Positions 10,165-21,112 of a stretch of DNA of 64,000 nt are shown piece after piece. How positions within the stretch are numbered: the first letter of the stretch is position 1; each line of letters opens with the position of its first letter. Position numbers and translations under genes: made by a program. Source of the stretch: Acidimicrobiia bacterium (GTDB lineage Bacteria; Actinomycetota; Acidimicrobiia; Acidimicrobiales; Bin134); contig JAJDYE010000027.1 of NCBI GenBank assembly GCA_022822905.1, positions 62,001 to 126,000 of the forward strand, in the 5' to 3' direction. The notes under the pieces are model-generated. The model saw only the letters and a program-made list of their open reading frames with translations. It made no database searches and was not told where the DNA came from.

Positions 10165-11271
10165 TTGGACTTCGCGCTCAGCCCCGAGTTGCTGGAACTG
10201 CGCGACCGGGCGCGGATCGTGGCCGCGGAGGGTGTGGCCCGATTCGGTCGACACAACGACTCATGGATCAACGGCTACTCCAAGGAGTTCGCCCGAGTTA
10301 TGGCCGACGAGGGTTGGATCGGCATGGGATGGCCCACGGAGTACGGAGGAAGGGCCCGACCGCCCATCGAGCGGTTGATCGTGGCCGAGGAGATGATCAG
10401 CGCCGGTGCTCCGGTGGCGGCCATGTGGTTCGCCGACCGCCAAATGGGGCCAACACTTATCGCTTACGGCACCGAGCAGCAGAAAGCCGAGTTCCTGCCC
10501 CAGATGCTGGCGGGGGAGAGCACTTGGTGCATCGGCATGAGCGAGCCCGACGCCGGCTCCGACCTGGCTTCCATCGGCACTCGGGCGGCTCGCGACGGCG
10601 ACCACTTCGTAATCGACGGCCAGAAGATCTGGACCAGCTTCGGCAACTTGGCCGACTACTGCTATCTGATCTGCCGCACCAGCGACGATGGTCCGCCCCA
10701 CCGGGGGGTCAGCGAGATCATCGTGGCGATGGACACCCCCGGCATCGAGGCGCGCCCCATCACCGACATGATCGCCAACCGGCACTTCTGCGAGATCTAC
10801 TTCACCGGCGTGCGGGTGCCGGCCAAGAACCTGGTGGGTGCCGAGGGCGACGCCTTCAAGCAGACCATGGCGCAGTTGGCCCACGAGCGGGGCGGGATCG
10901 ACCGATTGGTGTCCAATCGAGCGCTGTTCCTCCACGCTCAGTCAAATGCCGACCGCGACGACCCCCGGGTTCGCCAGGAGATCGCTCAGCTGGAGAGCGA
11001 GTACCGAGTGGGCCGCCTGCTGGTGTACCGGGAGGCTCTGGGCCAGGCCCCTGCCGGTTTCAGCGCGGCCACTAAGGCCTTCTGCACTGAGCACGAGCAG
11101 CGGGTGGCCCAGTTCGCCGCTTCCACCCTCGGCCCGACGGCGCTTCTCGACGACCAGTGGACCCAGGCGATCTGCTACGCACCCTCGTACACAATCGCCG
11201 GCGGCACCTCCAACGTGATGCGCAACATCCTCGGCGAGCGCGTCTTAGGCCTGCCTCGGGAGCCCCGCTGA
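10165..11271 (+). CDS. acyl-CoA dehydrogenase
   Basis: This 368-aa flavoenzyme introduces an alpha,beta double bond into an acyl-CoA. Conserved features are GWPTEYGGRAR, the FAD-contact stretch CIGMSEPDAGSDLAS, DGQKIWTS, and a C-terminal AGGTSNVMRNILGERVLGLPRE. The TTG start at 10165 fits the family's usual FALSPE N-terminus; no clear Shine-Dalgarno is present. I did not identify the catalytic base with confidence. It is convergent with an acyl-CoA ligase, so the pair could activate and then oxidise the same carboxylic acid. Confidence 0.92.
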   Translation: MDFALSPELLELRDRARIVAAEGVARFGRHNDSWINGYSKEFARVMADEGWIGMGWPTEYGGRARPPIERLIVAEEMISAGAPVAAMWFADRQMGPTLIAYGTEQQKAEFLPQMLAGESTWCIGMSEPDAGSDLASIGTRAARDGDHFVIDGQKIWTSFGNLADYCYLICRTSDDGPPHRGVSEIIVAMDTPGIEARPITDMIANRHFCEIYFTGVRVPAKNLVGAEGDAFKQTMAQLAHERGGIDRLVSNRALFLHAQSNADRDDPRVRQEIAQLESEYRVGRLLVYREALGQAPAGFSAATKAFCTEHEQRVAQFAASTLGPTALLDDQWTQAICYAPSYTIAGGTSNVMRNILGERVLGLPREPR

Positions 11272-11299
11272 ACTCCTCACGATCGAGTGGAATTCGGCG

Positions 11300-12970
11300 T
11301 TAGCTCGTCGTGCTCCTTCTGCGACGGCGCTGGGGGCCGCGGTCGTGGGTTTCGGCGTCCACTCCCTGCTCGCGCAGCACCATCTTGCGGACCTTTTCCG
11401 ACGGCGTCTTCGGCAGTTCGTCGACCACGCGGAGATAGCGGGGCACCGCGAATGCCGGTAGCTGCTTGTCGGCGTAAGCCCAGATCTCCTTGGCGCTGAT
11501 CTCGGCACCCGGTTCGGGTACCAAAAAGACCATCACCTCGTCTTCTCCGGCCTCTTGGTCGGCGGGAACGCCGATGGCGGCGACCTCGGCAAGGGCTGGA
11601 TGGGAAACCAGACCTTGTTCGACCTCGTACGACGAGATGTTCTCGCCTCGCCGCCGGATTGCATCCTTCAGGCGATCCACGAAGTAGTACCAGCCGTCGG
11701 CGTCGCGGCGGAGTCCGTCGCCGGTGTGGAACCACAGGTTCCTGAAGGCTTCGGTGGTTTTGTCGGGCATGCCGAAGTACCCCTGGCAGGTGGTCCACGG
11801 GTAGCGGCCTCGGACGACGAGCTCTCCTACCTCGCCGACCGGCACCTCTTCGTCGGTGTCGGAGTCCACCAATCGGATGTCGAACCAGTCGGCGTTGAGA
11901 AGACCGGCGGCGCCCGGTGGGCGGTCGACGCCATAGGGCGTGAGGATCGGCATACAGGTCTCGGTGAGGCCGAATACCTCCACGAAGGCCTCGACGCCGA
12001 AACGCTCCTTGAACTGGTCGAGGATGGAACTGGCCGTGGGCGCCGCGAAGATGCAGCGCAAGTGGTTGTCGGCATCGTCGGGCCGGGGCTCTTGCTGCCA
12101 GACGAAGTCCATCATCACGCCGACGAAGTTAGTGACCGTCGCGTTTGCTGCTCGGATCTGGTCGATCCACTCCGAAGCGCTGAAGCGCTCGTGCAACACG
12201 TAGCGGGCACCGGCGATCAGCGCTGGGTAGGCCGCCAGGAACTGCGAGTTCCCGTGGAACAGCGGGCCCACCGACATATAGGTGTCGGCGTCTGTTAGCC
12301 GGGTCAGCGACACGCACTCGTCTGCGAACAGGTACATGTGGGCGTGCGGCATCATGACGCCCTTCGACAGCCCGGTGGTGCCCGACGTGAAGAAGACCGA
12401 CGCGAGGTCGCGGGCCTCCACATCGGGCAACTCGGCTCGTGCGGCGGTGAGAAGCGAGGCCCACGGGCTGGCCTCATAGCCGGCGGCCACCAGCTGGGAG
12501 ATACCGGAGGCAACCGCAGCGTCATCTCCGACGACGAAGTAGTGGCGGATAGATGTCACCGCGTCGGGAACGTCGCCGATGCGCTCCACGAACTCGGGCG
12601 CGATAACGGCCAGCACCGGCTCTGTAGTGCGGACCTGATGGGCCAAGAACGACCCTCGATAGGCCGTGTTGATCGGTACCTCTACGAGGCCGGCGACCGA
12701 CGACCCCAGCCACGCGAGGATGTACGCGGAGCAGTTCGGGATCATGATCAGGACCCGGTCGCCCGGCTGGGCCCCAGCGGCCAGCATTCCCGAGCCGACA
12801 CGCTCGGACAGATCGAGGGTTTCGGCGAAGGTGTAAGACTCGCCGGACCACGGCACGTCGAGATAGGTGCGGTGCGGATGTCTAGCGGCGCGGTCCCGAA
12901 GCACCCGGGGAGAGCTCCACGACGCCCGATCCGGATAGGAAGGCGTGTACTCGTCGTAATGCTGAGTCAT
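11300..12970 (-). CDS. AMP-forming acyl-CoA synthetase/ligase
   Basis: This 556-aa ANL-superfamily enzyme activates a carboxylic acid as acyl-adenylate and then forms the CoA thioester. The P-loop-like FFTSGTTGLSKG lies near the middle of the N-domain. FGLTETCMP and the C-domain hinge GDGLRRDADGWYYFVDR-type signature follow, with the catalytic Lys region in LPKTPSEKVRK. I prefer the ATG at 12970; a GTG at 13009 would add 13 residues. It lies downstream of a cold-shock gene on the same strand. The substrate is probably a medium-chain, carnitine-like or aromatic acid and cannot be fixed. Confidence 0.9.
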   Translation of the reverse strand: MTQHYDEYTPSYPDRASWSSPRVLRDRAARHPHRTYLDVPWSGESYTFAETLDLSERVGSGMLAAGAQPGDRVLIMIPNCSAYILAWLGSSVAGLVEVPINTAYRGSFLAHQVRTTEPVLAVIAPEFVERIGDVPDAVTSIRHYFVVGDDAAVASGISQLVAAGYEASPWASLLTAARAELPDVEARDLASVFFTSGTTGLSKGVMMPHAHMYLFADECVSLTRLTDADTYMSVGPLFHGNSQFLAAYPALIAGARYVLHERFSASEWIDQIRAANATVTNFVGVMMDFVWQQEPRPDDADNHLRCIFAAPTASSILDQFKERFGVEAFVEVFGLTETCMPILTPYGVDRPPGAAGLLNADWFDIRLVDSDTDEEVPVGEVGELVVRGRYPWTTCQGYFGMPDKTTEAFRNLWFHTGDGLRRDADGWYYFVDRLKDAIRRRGENISSYEVEQGLVSHPALAEVAAIGVPADQEAGEDEVMVFLVPEPGAEISAKEIWAYADKQLPAFAVPRYLRVVDELPKTPSEKVRKMVLREQGVDAETHDRGPQRRRRRSTTS

Positions 12971-13021
12971 GAGACGTGCCCCGGCAAGGAGGTTCTGCGG
13001 CGTGGTCACCGCGTGGATTGT

Positions 13022-13219
13022 TCAGACGACTCGCACGTTTTGTGCTTCCTCGCCCTTGCGGCCTGGGGCAACTTCGAACTCGACTGTTTGGCCTTCGTTA
13101 AGGGATCTGTGACCCTCACCGGCGATGTTCGAATAGTGGACGAAGACGTCGTCGCCGCCGTCTCGCGAGATAAAGCCGTAGCCCTTCTCATTGTTGAAAA
13201 ACTTGACAGTTCCTTGCAT
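13022..13219 (-). CDS. cold-shock domain protein
   Basis: This is a 65-aa single cold-shock (OB-fold) domain. [16 protein letters not shown] contains RNP1 and [10 protein letters not shown] contains RNP2, so it should bind single-stranded nucleic acid as an RNA chaperone. I start at the ATG at 13219, which has a GAGG Shine-Dalgarno 3 nt upstream; longer versions add non-homologous residues. Its stop is about 50 bp from the preferred ligase start downstream, so read-through is possible. Confidence 0.95.
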   Translation of the reverse strand: MQGTVKFFNNEKGYGFISRDGGDDVFVHYSNIAGEGHRSLNEGQTVEFEVAPGRKGEEAQNVRVV

Positions 13220-13354
13220 GTCCTCATGCTCTCGTTGGAGTCGATCTCGTGACCCACTCATCCATGACTGTACGGCGGCGCTGGGTCGGAACTACTAAGC
13301 CAGACCAACTTTGCGCGAATTCTCTCGCGGCGCTGAATTTGGAAGACTCATGAC

Positions 13355-14227
13355 GTGTTTCGCGTCACCCAGTTTTCAGACACGCACTTCAGCACCAACC
13401 CACAGGGAGAGTCGCGCAATACCGACGACACCTGGGACGCGGTGTTTGCCGATGCGTTTGATGAGGCTCGGCCGCTTCCCGATCTGGTGGTGATCACCGG
13501 CGACATCGCGAACGATGGCACTGAAGCCGAGTACATGAAGATTGCTGAAAAGTTCGACCGCATCCCGGTTCCCGCTGTCGTTTGTCCGGGAAATCACGAC
13601 CGGCAGGTGCCCTTCGACGCCATTTTGCCTCGGCCGGGGCTGAGCAACGGGCGCACTTGGAGGGTGGAGAACTGGCTGTTTCTGTTCGCCGACTCCAATG
13701 CCGACGGGCGAGAGCGTCGCCCCGATGGCTCTCTGGTAGACACCGAGGATCGGACCATGCAGCACGGTCGCTTCGGAGACCCCGAGGTTGTGTGGATGGG
13801 TGAGACCGTCGGTCGGAGTGATGCCGACCACGCTTTCGTTTGGACTCATCACCCACCAGGGGTTGTCGGCTTCTTCAAGAGCGAAGTTCATGATGCCGAA
13901 TTCGCTCGGCTGATCGACAAGGCCCCCACCATCCGCGGGGTAGGAGCTGGCCACACCCACACCAACACGATCTTGGAGTGTGCGGGGCGCCCCATCCACC
14001 AGTGCCCGTCGCTCTCGGTCAACTTGGACATGAGGGAGAACACCACTCTCCCGCCTGGATACCGCACTTATGAATTTGCCGAAGACGGCTCGATCACGAG
14101 CGAGGCACACCTCGTCGGGGAAGACCGGTGGCCGAGGAGCCAGCTCCCCGTACTTGCTCAGCGCATGCTCCGCGGTGAGATCAGCTATGAGGAGATGAAG
14201 GCCGAGCAGGTCTCAGGTATATTCTGA
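13355..14227 (+). CDS. calcineurin-like metallophosphoesterase (CpdA-type)
   Basis: This 290-aa predicted binuclear metal phosphodiesterase shows the five ordered blocks: FSDTHF (DxH), TGDIANDG (GD), CPGNHD (GNHD), WTHHPP and GAGHTHTN. The order and size match class III cyclic-nucleotide phosphodiesterases (CpdA) and related GpdQ enzymes, so it may hydrolyse cAMP or a similar phosphodiester. The GTG at 13355 follows a GGAAG. It is monocistronic, with furA starting 55 bp after it. Confidence 0.85.
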   Translation: MFRVTQFSDTHFSTNPQGESRNTDDTWDAVFADAFDEARPLPDLVVITGDIANDGTEAEYMKIAEKFDRIPVPAVVCPGNHDRQVPFDAILPRPGLSNGRTWRVENWLFLFADSNADGRERRPDGSLVDTEDRTMQHGRFGDPEVVWMGETVGRSDADHAFVWTHHPPGVVGFFKSEVHDAEFARLIDKAPTIRGVGAGHTHTNTILECAGRPIHQCPSLSVNLDMRENTTLPPGYRTYEFAEDGSITSEAHLVGEDRWPRSQLPVLAQRMLRGEISYEEMKAEQVSGIF

Positions 14228-14239
14228 AAATAGATGAAA

Positions 14240-14269
14240 TAGAATTCTTGATTTAGTCTAGAGTTCTTG
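14240..14269 (+). promoter_or_regulatory. putative FurA operator/promoter region
   Basis: This AT-rich stretch upstream of furA contains two near-identical 11-mers, TAGAATTCTTG (14240-14250) and TAGAGTTCTTG (14259-14269), 19 bp apart. FurA proteins usually autoregulate through AT-rich sites overlapping their own promoter; binding here is inferred. Confidence 0.45.
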
Positions 14270-14282
14270 CTAGAGTGTCCGC

Positions 14283-16959
<2,677 letters not shown>

Positions 16960-16970
16960 GCCCAGTGACG

Positions 16971-17010
16971 GCCAGCCGGCCAGCGGGATCCCCCTCTCCC
17001 GCTGGCTGGC
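16971..17010 (+). terminator. putative katG terminator hairpin
   Basis: GCCAG + CCAGCGGG pairs with CCCGCTGG + CTGGC after a 10-nt loop, with a 4-nt bulge (CCGG) in the left arm. It starts 11 bp after the katG stop. There is no T-run after it. Confidence 0.5.
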
Positions 17011-17054
17011 AGCCGCACAGGCCCGCTGGCAATCTCATAGTTCCCAGGGCATCG

Positions 17055-17149
17055 GGCGCGATAGGGTGCCCTCTGCGCCGGTTTCCCGGCGTCCACGTCG
17101 GAGTGGCGGAATTGGCAGACGCGCTAGCTTGAGGGGCTAGTGCCCAATA
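17055..17149 (+). repeat. 95-bp direct repeat, left copy (tRNA-Leu promoter plus 5' part)
   Basis: This block is identical base for base with 22094-22188. It contains a TAGGGT -10-like box (17062-17067) and the first 53 nt of tRNA-Leu, and it bounds the left edge of a 5-kb accessory island. Weaker similarity extends another 27 bp upstream. Confidence 0.9.
17097..17149 (+). pseudogene. truncated tRNA-Leu(GAG) remnant
   Basis: This is the 5' 53 nt of the tRNA-Leu found intact at 22136: acceptor 5' strand, D-arm, whole anticodon arm and the start of the variable loop. The sequence then diverges into unrelated DNA at 17150. It lacks the T-arm and the 3' acceptor strand, so it cannot fold into a tRNA. 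It still has its promoter and might yield a short transcript. Confidence 0.9.
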
Positions 17150-17573
17150 ATGAAGCCTCAGAGTGGCTGATGTCCTCCGCCTCCCATGCCGACCAGATCG
17201 CTACCCCAGACATCGACCTTGCGAATGCCTGGTTTGCGGGATGAGTCAGACCCACCAATAGTTCGTTCGAGTTCTCGGCCCACGCTTGCTCCTCTGCTTC
17301 ACTTAGTTCAATGGCCTCTAAGAACGAGTCAACGTACAGGTCCCAGCCTGGCCCAGATGGTTCACGTCCGGTAGCTCTAATATCGGCCACCACTAGCTGT
17401 ATCAGGCTGAAGACAATGCCCGACTGTGGGTCTGCTCGGAGAGAGGCCGCTGTGCAGGCAGCTATGGCTGCGGTTTCCTCTGGGGTAGCCCCCTCAACCG
17501 TCGAGTGCAATAAGTCTGCTAGCAATTCATCGAACTCGGTCGTCAGGGTAGGTAGCGGGCTGGGAACCTCCAC
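17124..17573 (-). CDS. hypothetical protein ending inside a tRNA remnant
   Basis: This 149-aa acidic, mostly helical protein is not one I recognise. Its last roughly nine codons and its stop are read antisense through the tRNA-Leu fragment at 17097-17149, so the original C-terminus has probably been replaced by the recombination that made the island edge. The N-terminal part shows regular Leu/Glu/Ala spacing typical of small helical accessory proteins. It may be a decaying gene. Confidence 0.5.
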   Translation of the reverse strand: MEVPSPLPTLTTEFDELLADLLHSTVEGATPEETAAIAACTAASLRADPQSGIVFSLIQLVVADIRATGREPSGPGWDLYVDSFLEAIELSEAEEQAWAENSNELLVGLTHPANQAFARSMSGVAIWSAWEAEDISHSEASLLGTSPSS

Positions 17574-17738
17574 TGGCGTGGTTTTGGTGGAAGGTGCGAG
17601 GGAACGTGCAGAGATCTCTCAGTGGAACGGGCTGAGGAGCTGGTGGCCTAGCCTCGCAGTACTCAGAGCCGGGGTCTAGGTATCACAGCGCGGCATGCAT
17701 CTCGGAACAGAGCGAGTCGAGCCAGCCTTGCGGTTCCC

Positions 17739-18251
17739 TTAAGGGCTTGAAGCGGGAATAGGCCTCGTACGTTCCCTGAACTCGCGCCGGAAGGGGTCTG
17801 GTTCCTCCTGCTCCGGCAGTCGCTGGACCACCAGAGGCATCCACCCCAGCGCCCAGAACTCCTCCACAACCACCCTGAGCAGCCTCGACAGCCTCGGGGC
17901 AGGATCAGCGACAGGCCAACTGCTGGCTTTCGACTTGAAGGCCATGCGGTCGTTGAACAGCCACCAGGAGCATGATCCTGTTTCCAAACTCGGCCTGGCA
18001 GATGCACCAGTGCCCGGCCCGTACCTGGCTGCAAGCTCGTTCAGCTTGAGGTACGCATCCTCGTCTCCGAGCAGGGGCTTCCAATTCACACCTGGAATTA
18101 GCGGACGGTATTCGCGCTGGTAGATCTGCCAACCGGCGTCAGGCATAAACCCCACGGTGTAGGGGACTGACTCGCAGGAGCGTGTCGGTAGTTTGTCGAT
18201 CCTTCGCGTGTCATCGGGCTGGATCCCATGACCATTTAGTTGCCGGGTCAC
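17739..18251 (-). CDS. hypothetical protein
   Basis: This ORF of 170 aa (GTG start) has no family I recognise. It is rich in Trp, Arg and Pro, with a central SWWLFNDRMAFKSKASSW and a C-terminal charged stretch (PEQEEPDPFRREFRERTR). No signal peptide or membrane helix is evident. It lies within the island flanked by tRNA repeats, upstream of a dead antitoxin fragment on the other strand. It could be an island cargo gene. Start uncertain. Confidence 0.45.
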   Translation of the reverse strand: MTRQLNGHGIQPDDTRRIDKLPTRSCESVPYTVGFMPDAGWQIYQREYRPLIPGVNWKPLLGDEDAYLKLNELAARYGPGTGASARPSLETGSCSWWLFNDRMAFKSKASSWPVADPAPRLSRLLRVVVEEFWALGWMPLVVQRLPEQEEPDPFRREFRERTRPIPASSP

Positions 18252-18256
18252 CCCGG

Positions 18257-18340
18257 CTGCGCCAAGACAACATCGGCGCTGAGCTTCGCGGTGAACTCAC
18301 CGACGGAGAGATCAGTTGGCTCGATGCTGAACTCGGGTGA
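18257..18340 (+). pseudogene. antitoxin gene fragment (C-terminal part)
   Basis: Translated in frame this gives LRQDNIGAELRGELTDGEI and SWLDAELG, then a stop. It closely matches the end of the intact antitoxin at 27140-27334 (LRQDEIGAELHGELTIEEV, SWLDADLG). The N-terminal DNA-binding half and promoter are missing. It overlaps the dead toxin gene just as in the live module. Confidence 0.8.
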
Positions 18341-18666
18341 TGCTTTCAACCTAGATCTCGGGATGCCTGCGGGAGGAGAAGCGGGCTTTCGGCATCCAGC
18401 GGTTGTCGTGACCGCGCAACTGGTGCTCGACTCAGAGCCGGGCGTGATCTAGGTCGTGCCCCTGACAACGGCGCTTCCGAGGGTTTACATCTGAGGTGGA
18501 GTTCAATGCGGATGCCAAGGACGGGTTGGACCATGCCTCGGCCGCGCAGTGCCAGCACATCCGCGCCGCCACCAGACGGATCGAGGGCATGAGGGGCAAC
18601 GTCGGCGCGACCGTACTCACTCGGATCCGCGAGGTGCTCAGCCTGATCCTCGATGTCCCGGAGTGA
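18324..18666 (+). pseudogene. MazF/PemK-like toxin pseudogene
   Basis: This is colinear with the live toxin gene at 27318-27662. It starts normally (MLNSGDAFNLDLG, then FRHPAVVVTAQ) but a CAG-to-TAG change gives a stop after SEPGVI, and about 40 nt further on there is a one-base insertion relative to the live copy. Beyond that, similarity resumes in another frame (DHASAAQCQHIRA-type sequence) down to the original stop. It therefore cannot make a full toxin. The partner antitoxin fragment is also truncated. Confidence 0.85.
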
Positions 18667-18747
18667 ATCTCGGCCTCCACTTGTATTGAACCGGGAGCAC
18701 CTCGCCGGTGCTAGTGGGGAGAGGTAGGTGGCGGAGTGGGCCTTCGC

Positions 18748-19320
18748 TCACCACCAGTCGTCGGCGGTGGGTCGTGGTTCCTGCATGTCGTCGGTCGTTT
18801 CGTCGAGGTCGAAGCGGGCTGGATCCCAGCCATACGGAAGCCAGTCGGTTAACTCGGCGTGACGGGGATGACTCTTGTCGGAGATGGTCTCAACGAGTTC
18901 TTCGTAGCCCCATGGTCCACCGCAGTCCTCTGGCGGGCATGCCCGGCGGCCAGCGACACAGCGGGGGTAGCTGACGGCGGGATCGGCGGGCTCGATCGCT
19001 TCGACCACGATGTTGTGCTCCCAGCCGTCACCAAAATCGTAATCCCAACGCATTTTGGCGCCGACCTCGTTCAGAACGTCGCCCAACCGGTGCTCGAACT
19101 CGTTGAGGGCTCTGCGGTCGAGGAGTTCGTCGAGGTCGGCATTCTGGTAGATGACACCGCTGGCCTCGAAGGCGTGGAGGTGGTAACCGAACCAGCCCAT
19201 CGCGGCTTCGAGGAGGCCGGATAGCTCGTCGAGGGTGATATCGGAGTCAACCTCGATGCGGCGCCAAACCGGCGGCTTCACCAACCGAAGGTTTACCTTG
19301 AGTCTGTGAATGGTCGTCAT
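18748..19320 (-). CDS. pRiA4b ORF-3-like (PRiA4_ORF3) protein
   Basis: This 190-aa protein matches the PRiA4_ORF3 family: LRLVKPPVWRRIEV at the N-terminus, then AAMGWFGYHLHAFE, YDFGDGWEHNIVVE, and a C-terminal YPRCVAGRRACPPEDCGGPWGY with paired Cys. The biochemical role of the family is unknown; members are frequent on plasmids and in accessory regions, sometimes labelled IS1096-associated. No transposase catalytic motif is visible. It is divergent from abiEi with 47 bp between. Confidence 0.8.
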   Translation of the reverse strand: MTTIHRLKVNLRLVKPPVWRRIEVDSDITLDELSGLLEAAMGWFGYHLHAFEASGVIYQNADLDELLDRRALNEFEHRLGDVLNEVGAKMRWDYDFGDGWEHNIVVEAIEPADPAVSYPRCVAGRRACPPEDCGGPWGYEELVETISDKSHPRHAELTDWLPYGWDPARFDLDETTDDMQEPRPTADDWW

Positions 19321-19353
19321 GTTTGAAATCCATCATCTATACGGGCTATCAAT

Positions 19354-19367
19354 GTAGGATATCATAC
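19354..19367. promoter_or_regulatory. putative AbiEi operator
   Basis: GTAGGATATCATAC is palindromic at 12 of 14 positions, abuts the abiEi ATG, and overlaps a TAGGAT -10-like hexamer. AbiEi antitoxins autorepress via inverted repeats at their promoter; the assignment is inferred. Confidence 0.4.
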
Positions 19368-19967
19368 ATGAATTCGAGCGGACCCCTAGACCGCCTCCGG
19401 CATATAGGCCCGATCTTCCGTTCGAGCGAAGCCATTGAGGCTGGCGTGTCTTGGCGAGACCTGTACGGGTTGCGTGACAGTGGAACGCTCATCGAGTTGT
19501 CCCGTGGGTTGTACCAGCTGGCTGAGGCGGCCGGCGTCGACGACATCGACTTCATCGCGGTGTGTGCACGAGCGCCACAGGGCATGGTCTGCTCGTACTC
19601 GGCACTGGCCTACTGGGACCTGACTGACGAGATCCCTTCAGTGGTGCACTTCGCGGTCCCCAAAGGCTCGCATCGACCGGTCATCGACTACCCGCCCACC
19701 GAGGTGCATGTATTCGGTGCCGACACGTTCGGCTTGGGCCGAATCGAGGTCGTTCACGGAGAGCGAGAGCAATTCTGGATCACGAGTCGTGAGCGGTCGG
19801 TCGTCGACGCGTTTCGCCTCCGTCACCTCGTCGGTGATGGCCTGGCAAACGAGGCGATTCGACGCTGTCTGCGCACTCGACCTGATCTCGGTCTGCTGAC
19901 TGAAATCGGCCACGCGCTCCGTGCGGGAGCCGCGTTCGACGACGCGCTCCGGCTGTTGTTGACATGA
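19368..19967 (+). CDS. abiEi: AbiEi-type antitoxin (type IV TA)
   Basis: This 199-aa protein has an N-terminal winged-helix segment (FRSSEAIEAGVSWRDLYGLRDSGTLIELSRGLYQL) followed by the AbiEi core (ICSYSALAYWDLTDEIP-type strand and a C-terminal SRERSVVDAFRLRHLVGDGLANEAIRR). It should repress its own operon and counter the AbiEii nucleotidyltransferase. I start at the ATG at 19368; the upstream ATG at 19323 lies in the promoter. It overlaps abiEii by 4 nt. Confidence 0.85.
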   Translation: MNSSGPLDRLRHIGPIFRSSEAIEAGVSWRDLYGLRDSGTLIELSRGLYQLAEAAGVDDIDFIAVCARAPQGMVCSYSALAYWDLTDEIPSVVHFAVPKGSHRPVIDYPPTEVHVFGADTFGLGRIEVVHGEREQFWITSRERSVVDAFRLRHLVGDGLANEAIRRCLRTRPDLGLLTEIGHALRAGAAFDDALRLLLT

Positions 19968-20878
19968 GTCCGGTCAGTCGCTCTACGACACCGGGGCGGG
20001 TATATCTCGATCTCCAACGCCTGGCCAGGAAGAAACAACGGCCCACCGACGAGTTGCTGCGCATCTATGTGCTCGAACGATTCCTGTGGCGGCTCGCCAA
20101 CTCGAACTACCGGGACCAGCTGATCCTCAAGGGCGGTCTGCTCTTGGCTGTCTTGGGGGAACGCCGGCCAACCGCTGATGTCGACCTGCTCGCTCGGGAT
20201 CTATCGAACGACCTGGAGACTGTGTCGACGATGGTCACCACCATCCTCGCCATCGACAGTGATGATGGCGTGTCCTATGCGGCGGACCAGCTCAGCGTCA
20301 CGGCGATCCGAGAGAGCGACTTGTATCCAGGTGTCCGGGTTGCTGTTCCGGCCACCATTGACCGGGCAAGATCAGTTCTCCGGGTCGACGTAAACGTCGG
20401 TGATCCTGTGACACCAAAACCGGTCGCCGTGCAGTACCCCGGGCTACTGCACGCACCATTCAACATCGTCGGCTACCCGTTCGAGACCGTATTGGCCGAG
20501 AAGATTGTGACCATGCTCGACCGAGGCATGCTGACAACACGCGAGCGCGACTTTGCTGATGTCTACCTGCTGAGCGGACGGCTAACGATTGAGGGAGACC
20601 TCCTCATTAATGCCTTCGAGGCGACCCTGGCCCACCGCGACTCCCGGCAACGCTCCTTGGTGGATGCGCTGGGTGATCTTGGGGAGCGGCGACAGGCGAG
20701 TTGGCGAACCTACGTCACAAACGCTGGTCTCGAAGGGGACGTACCGGCTTCGTTCGAGGAGGCCATCGGGGCCGTCGTGAGATTCGCCCAACCGGTGATC
20801 AACCATGAGATGGCTGGCCAGACCTGGGACCCCAGAGCGCGCAATTGGGGCGCGCACGTGGCGGAGAGAGCGCAGTAG
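19964..20878 (+). CDS. abiEii: AbiEii-type nucleotidyltransferase toxin
   Basis: This 304-aa predicted nucleotidyltransferase toxin has the family core LKGG at about 55-58 and TADVDLL at about 70-76, carrying the two Asp of the DxD nucleotidyltransferase site. Later Lys/Asp motifs occur in ETVLAEKIVTMLDRG and RERDFADVYLL. AbiE systems are type IV TA modules; members modify tRNA acceptor ends, and some block phage by abortive infection. Its position in an island bounded by tRNA-Leu repeats is suggestive but does not prove a tRNA target. Appears intact. Confidence 0.87.
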   Translation: MSPVSRSTTPGRVYLDLQRLARKKQRPTDELLRIYVLERFLWRLANSNYRDQLILKGGLLLAVLGERRPTADVDLLARDLSNDLETVSTMVTTILAIDSDDGVSYAADQLSVTAIRESDLYPGVRVAVPATIDRARSVLRVDVNVGDPVTPKPVAVQYPGLLHAPFNIVGYPFETVLAEKIVTMLDRGMLTTRERDFADVYLLSGRLTIEGDLLINAFEATLAHRDSRQRSLVDALGDLGERRQASWRTYVTNAGLEGDVPASFEEAIGAVVRFAQPVINHEMAGQTWDPRARNWGAHVAERAQ

Positions 20879-20904
20879 GAGTGACAAAAAGCCAGTTTTC
20901 GGCA

Positions 20905-21030
20905 TTACGCGGGTGGGGTTGAGGAGAGGTGGGCGGGGATGTCTCGGAGGGTGTGCAGAACGCGCCAAGTGTCGATGTTTTGGTCGTCAGGCACATGGAA
21001 GATGAGGTAGGGGAGATTCTCCTTAAAGAG
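20905..21030 (-). pseudogene. C-terminal fragment of a RelE/ParE-family toxin
   Basis: Read on the minus strand this gives NLPYLIFHVPDD, then WRVLHTLRDIPAHLS and a stop. It is clearly related to the end of the live ParE at 26461-26781 (KFPYPIFYVATD, WRILHARRDIPAHLS). No N-terminal half or start is present. It is more diverged from the live copy than the fragment at 22236 is, so it may descend from a different parE. Confidence 0.7.
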
Positions 21031-21094
21031 CATGTCTTTACAAAAAGGGGGGAACCTCACTCCCACTTCAATTGTGGTTGCGGCCAGTAGTAAT

Positions 21095-21109
21095 CTTAGC
21101 TAAGCTAAG
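21095..21109. promoter_or_regulatory. putative Phd operator, copy 1
   Basis: CTTAGCTAAGCTAAG contains the perfect 10-bp palindrome CTTAGCTAAG (21095-21104) with an extra half-site. It ends 3 bp before the antitoxin ATG and contains a TAAGCT -10-like hexamer at 21101-21106. The same palindrome precedes copy 2. Confidence 0.55.
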
Positions 21110-21112
21110 ACT

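Noticed and set aside
9831..11075. 414-codon open frame overlapping secG and the acyl-CoA dehydrogenase gene
   Set aside because: Arg-rich translation; the real genes in the other frames have family motifs along their full length.
17097..17149. Functional second tRNA-Leu
   Set aside because: T-arm and 3' acceptor strand are absent, so it cannot form a tRNA.
18748..19320. PRiA4_ORF3 gene considered as a transposase of an insertion sequence
   Set aside because: No DDE or other transposase motif and no terminal inverted repeats found around it; the family is only associated with mobile DNA.
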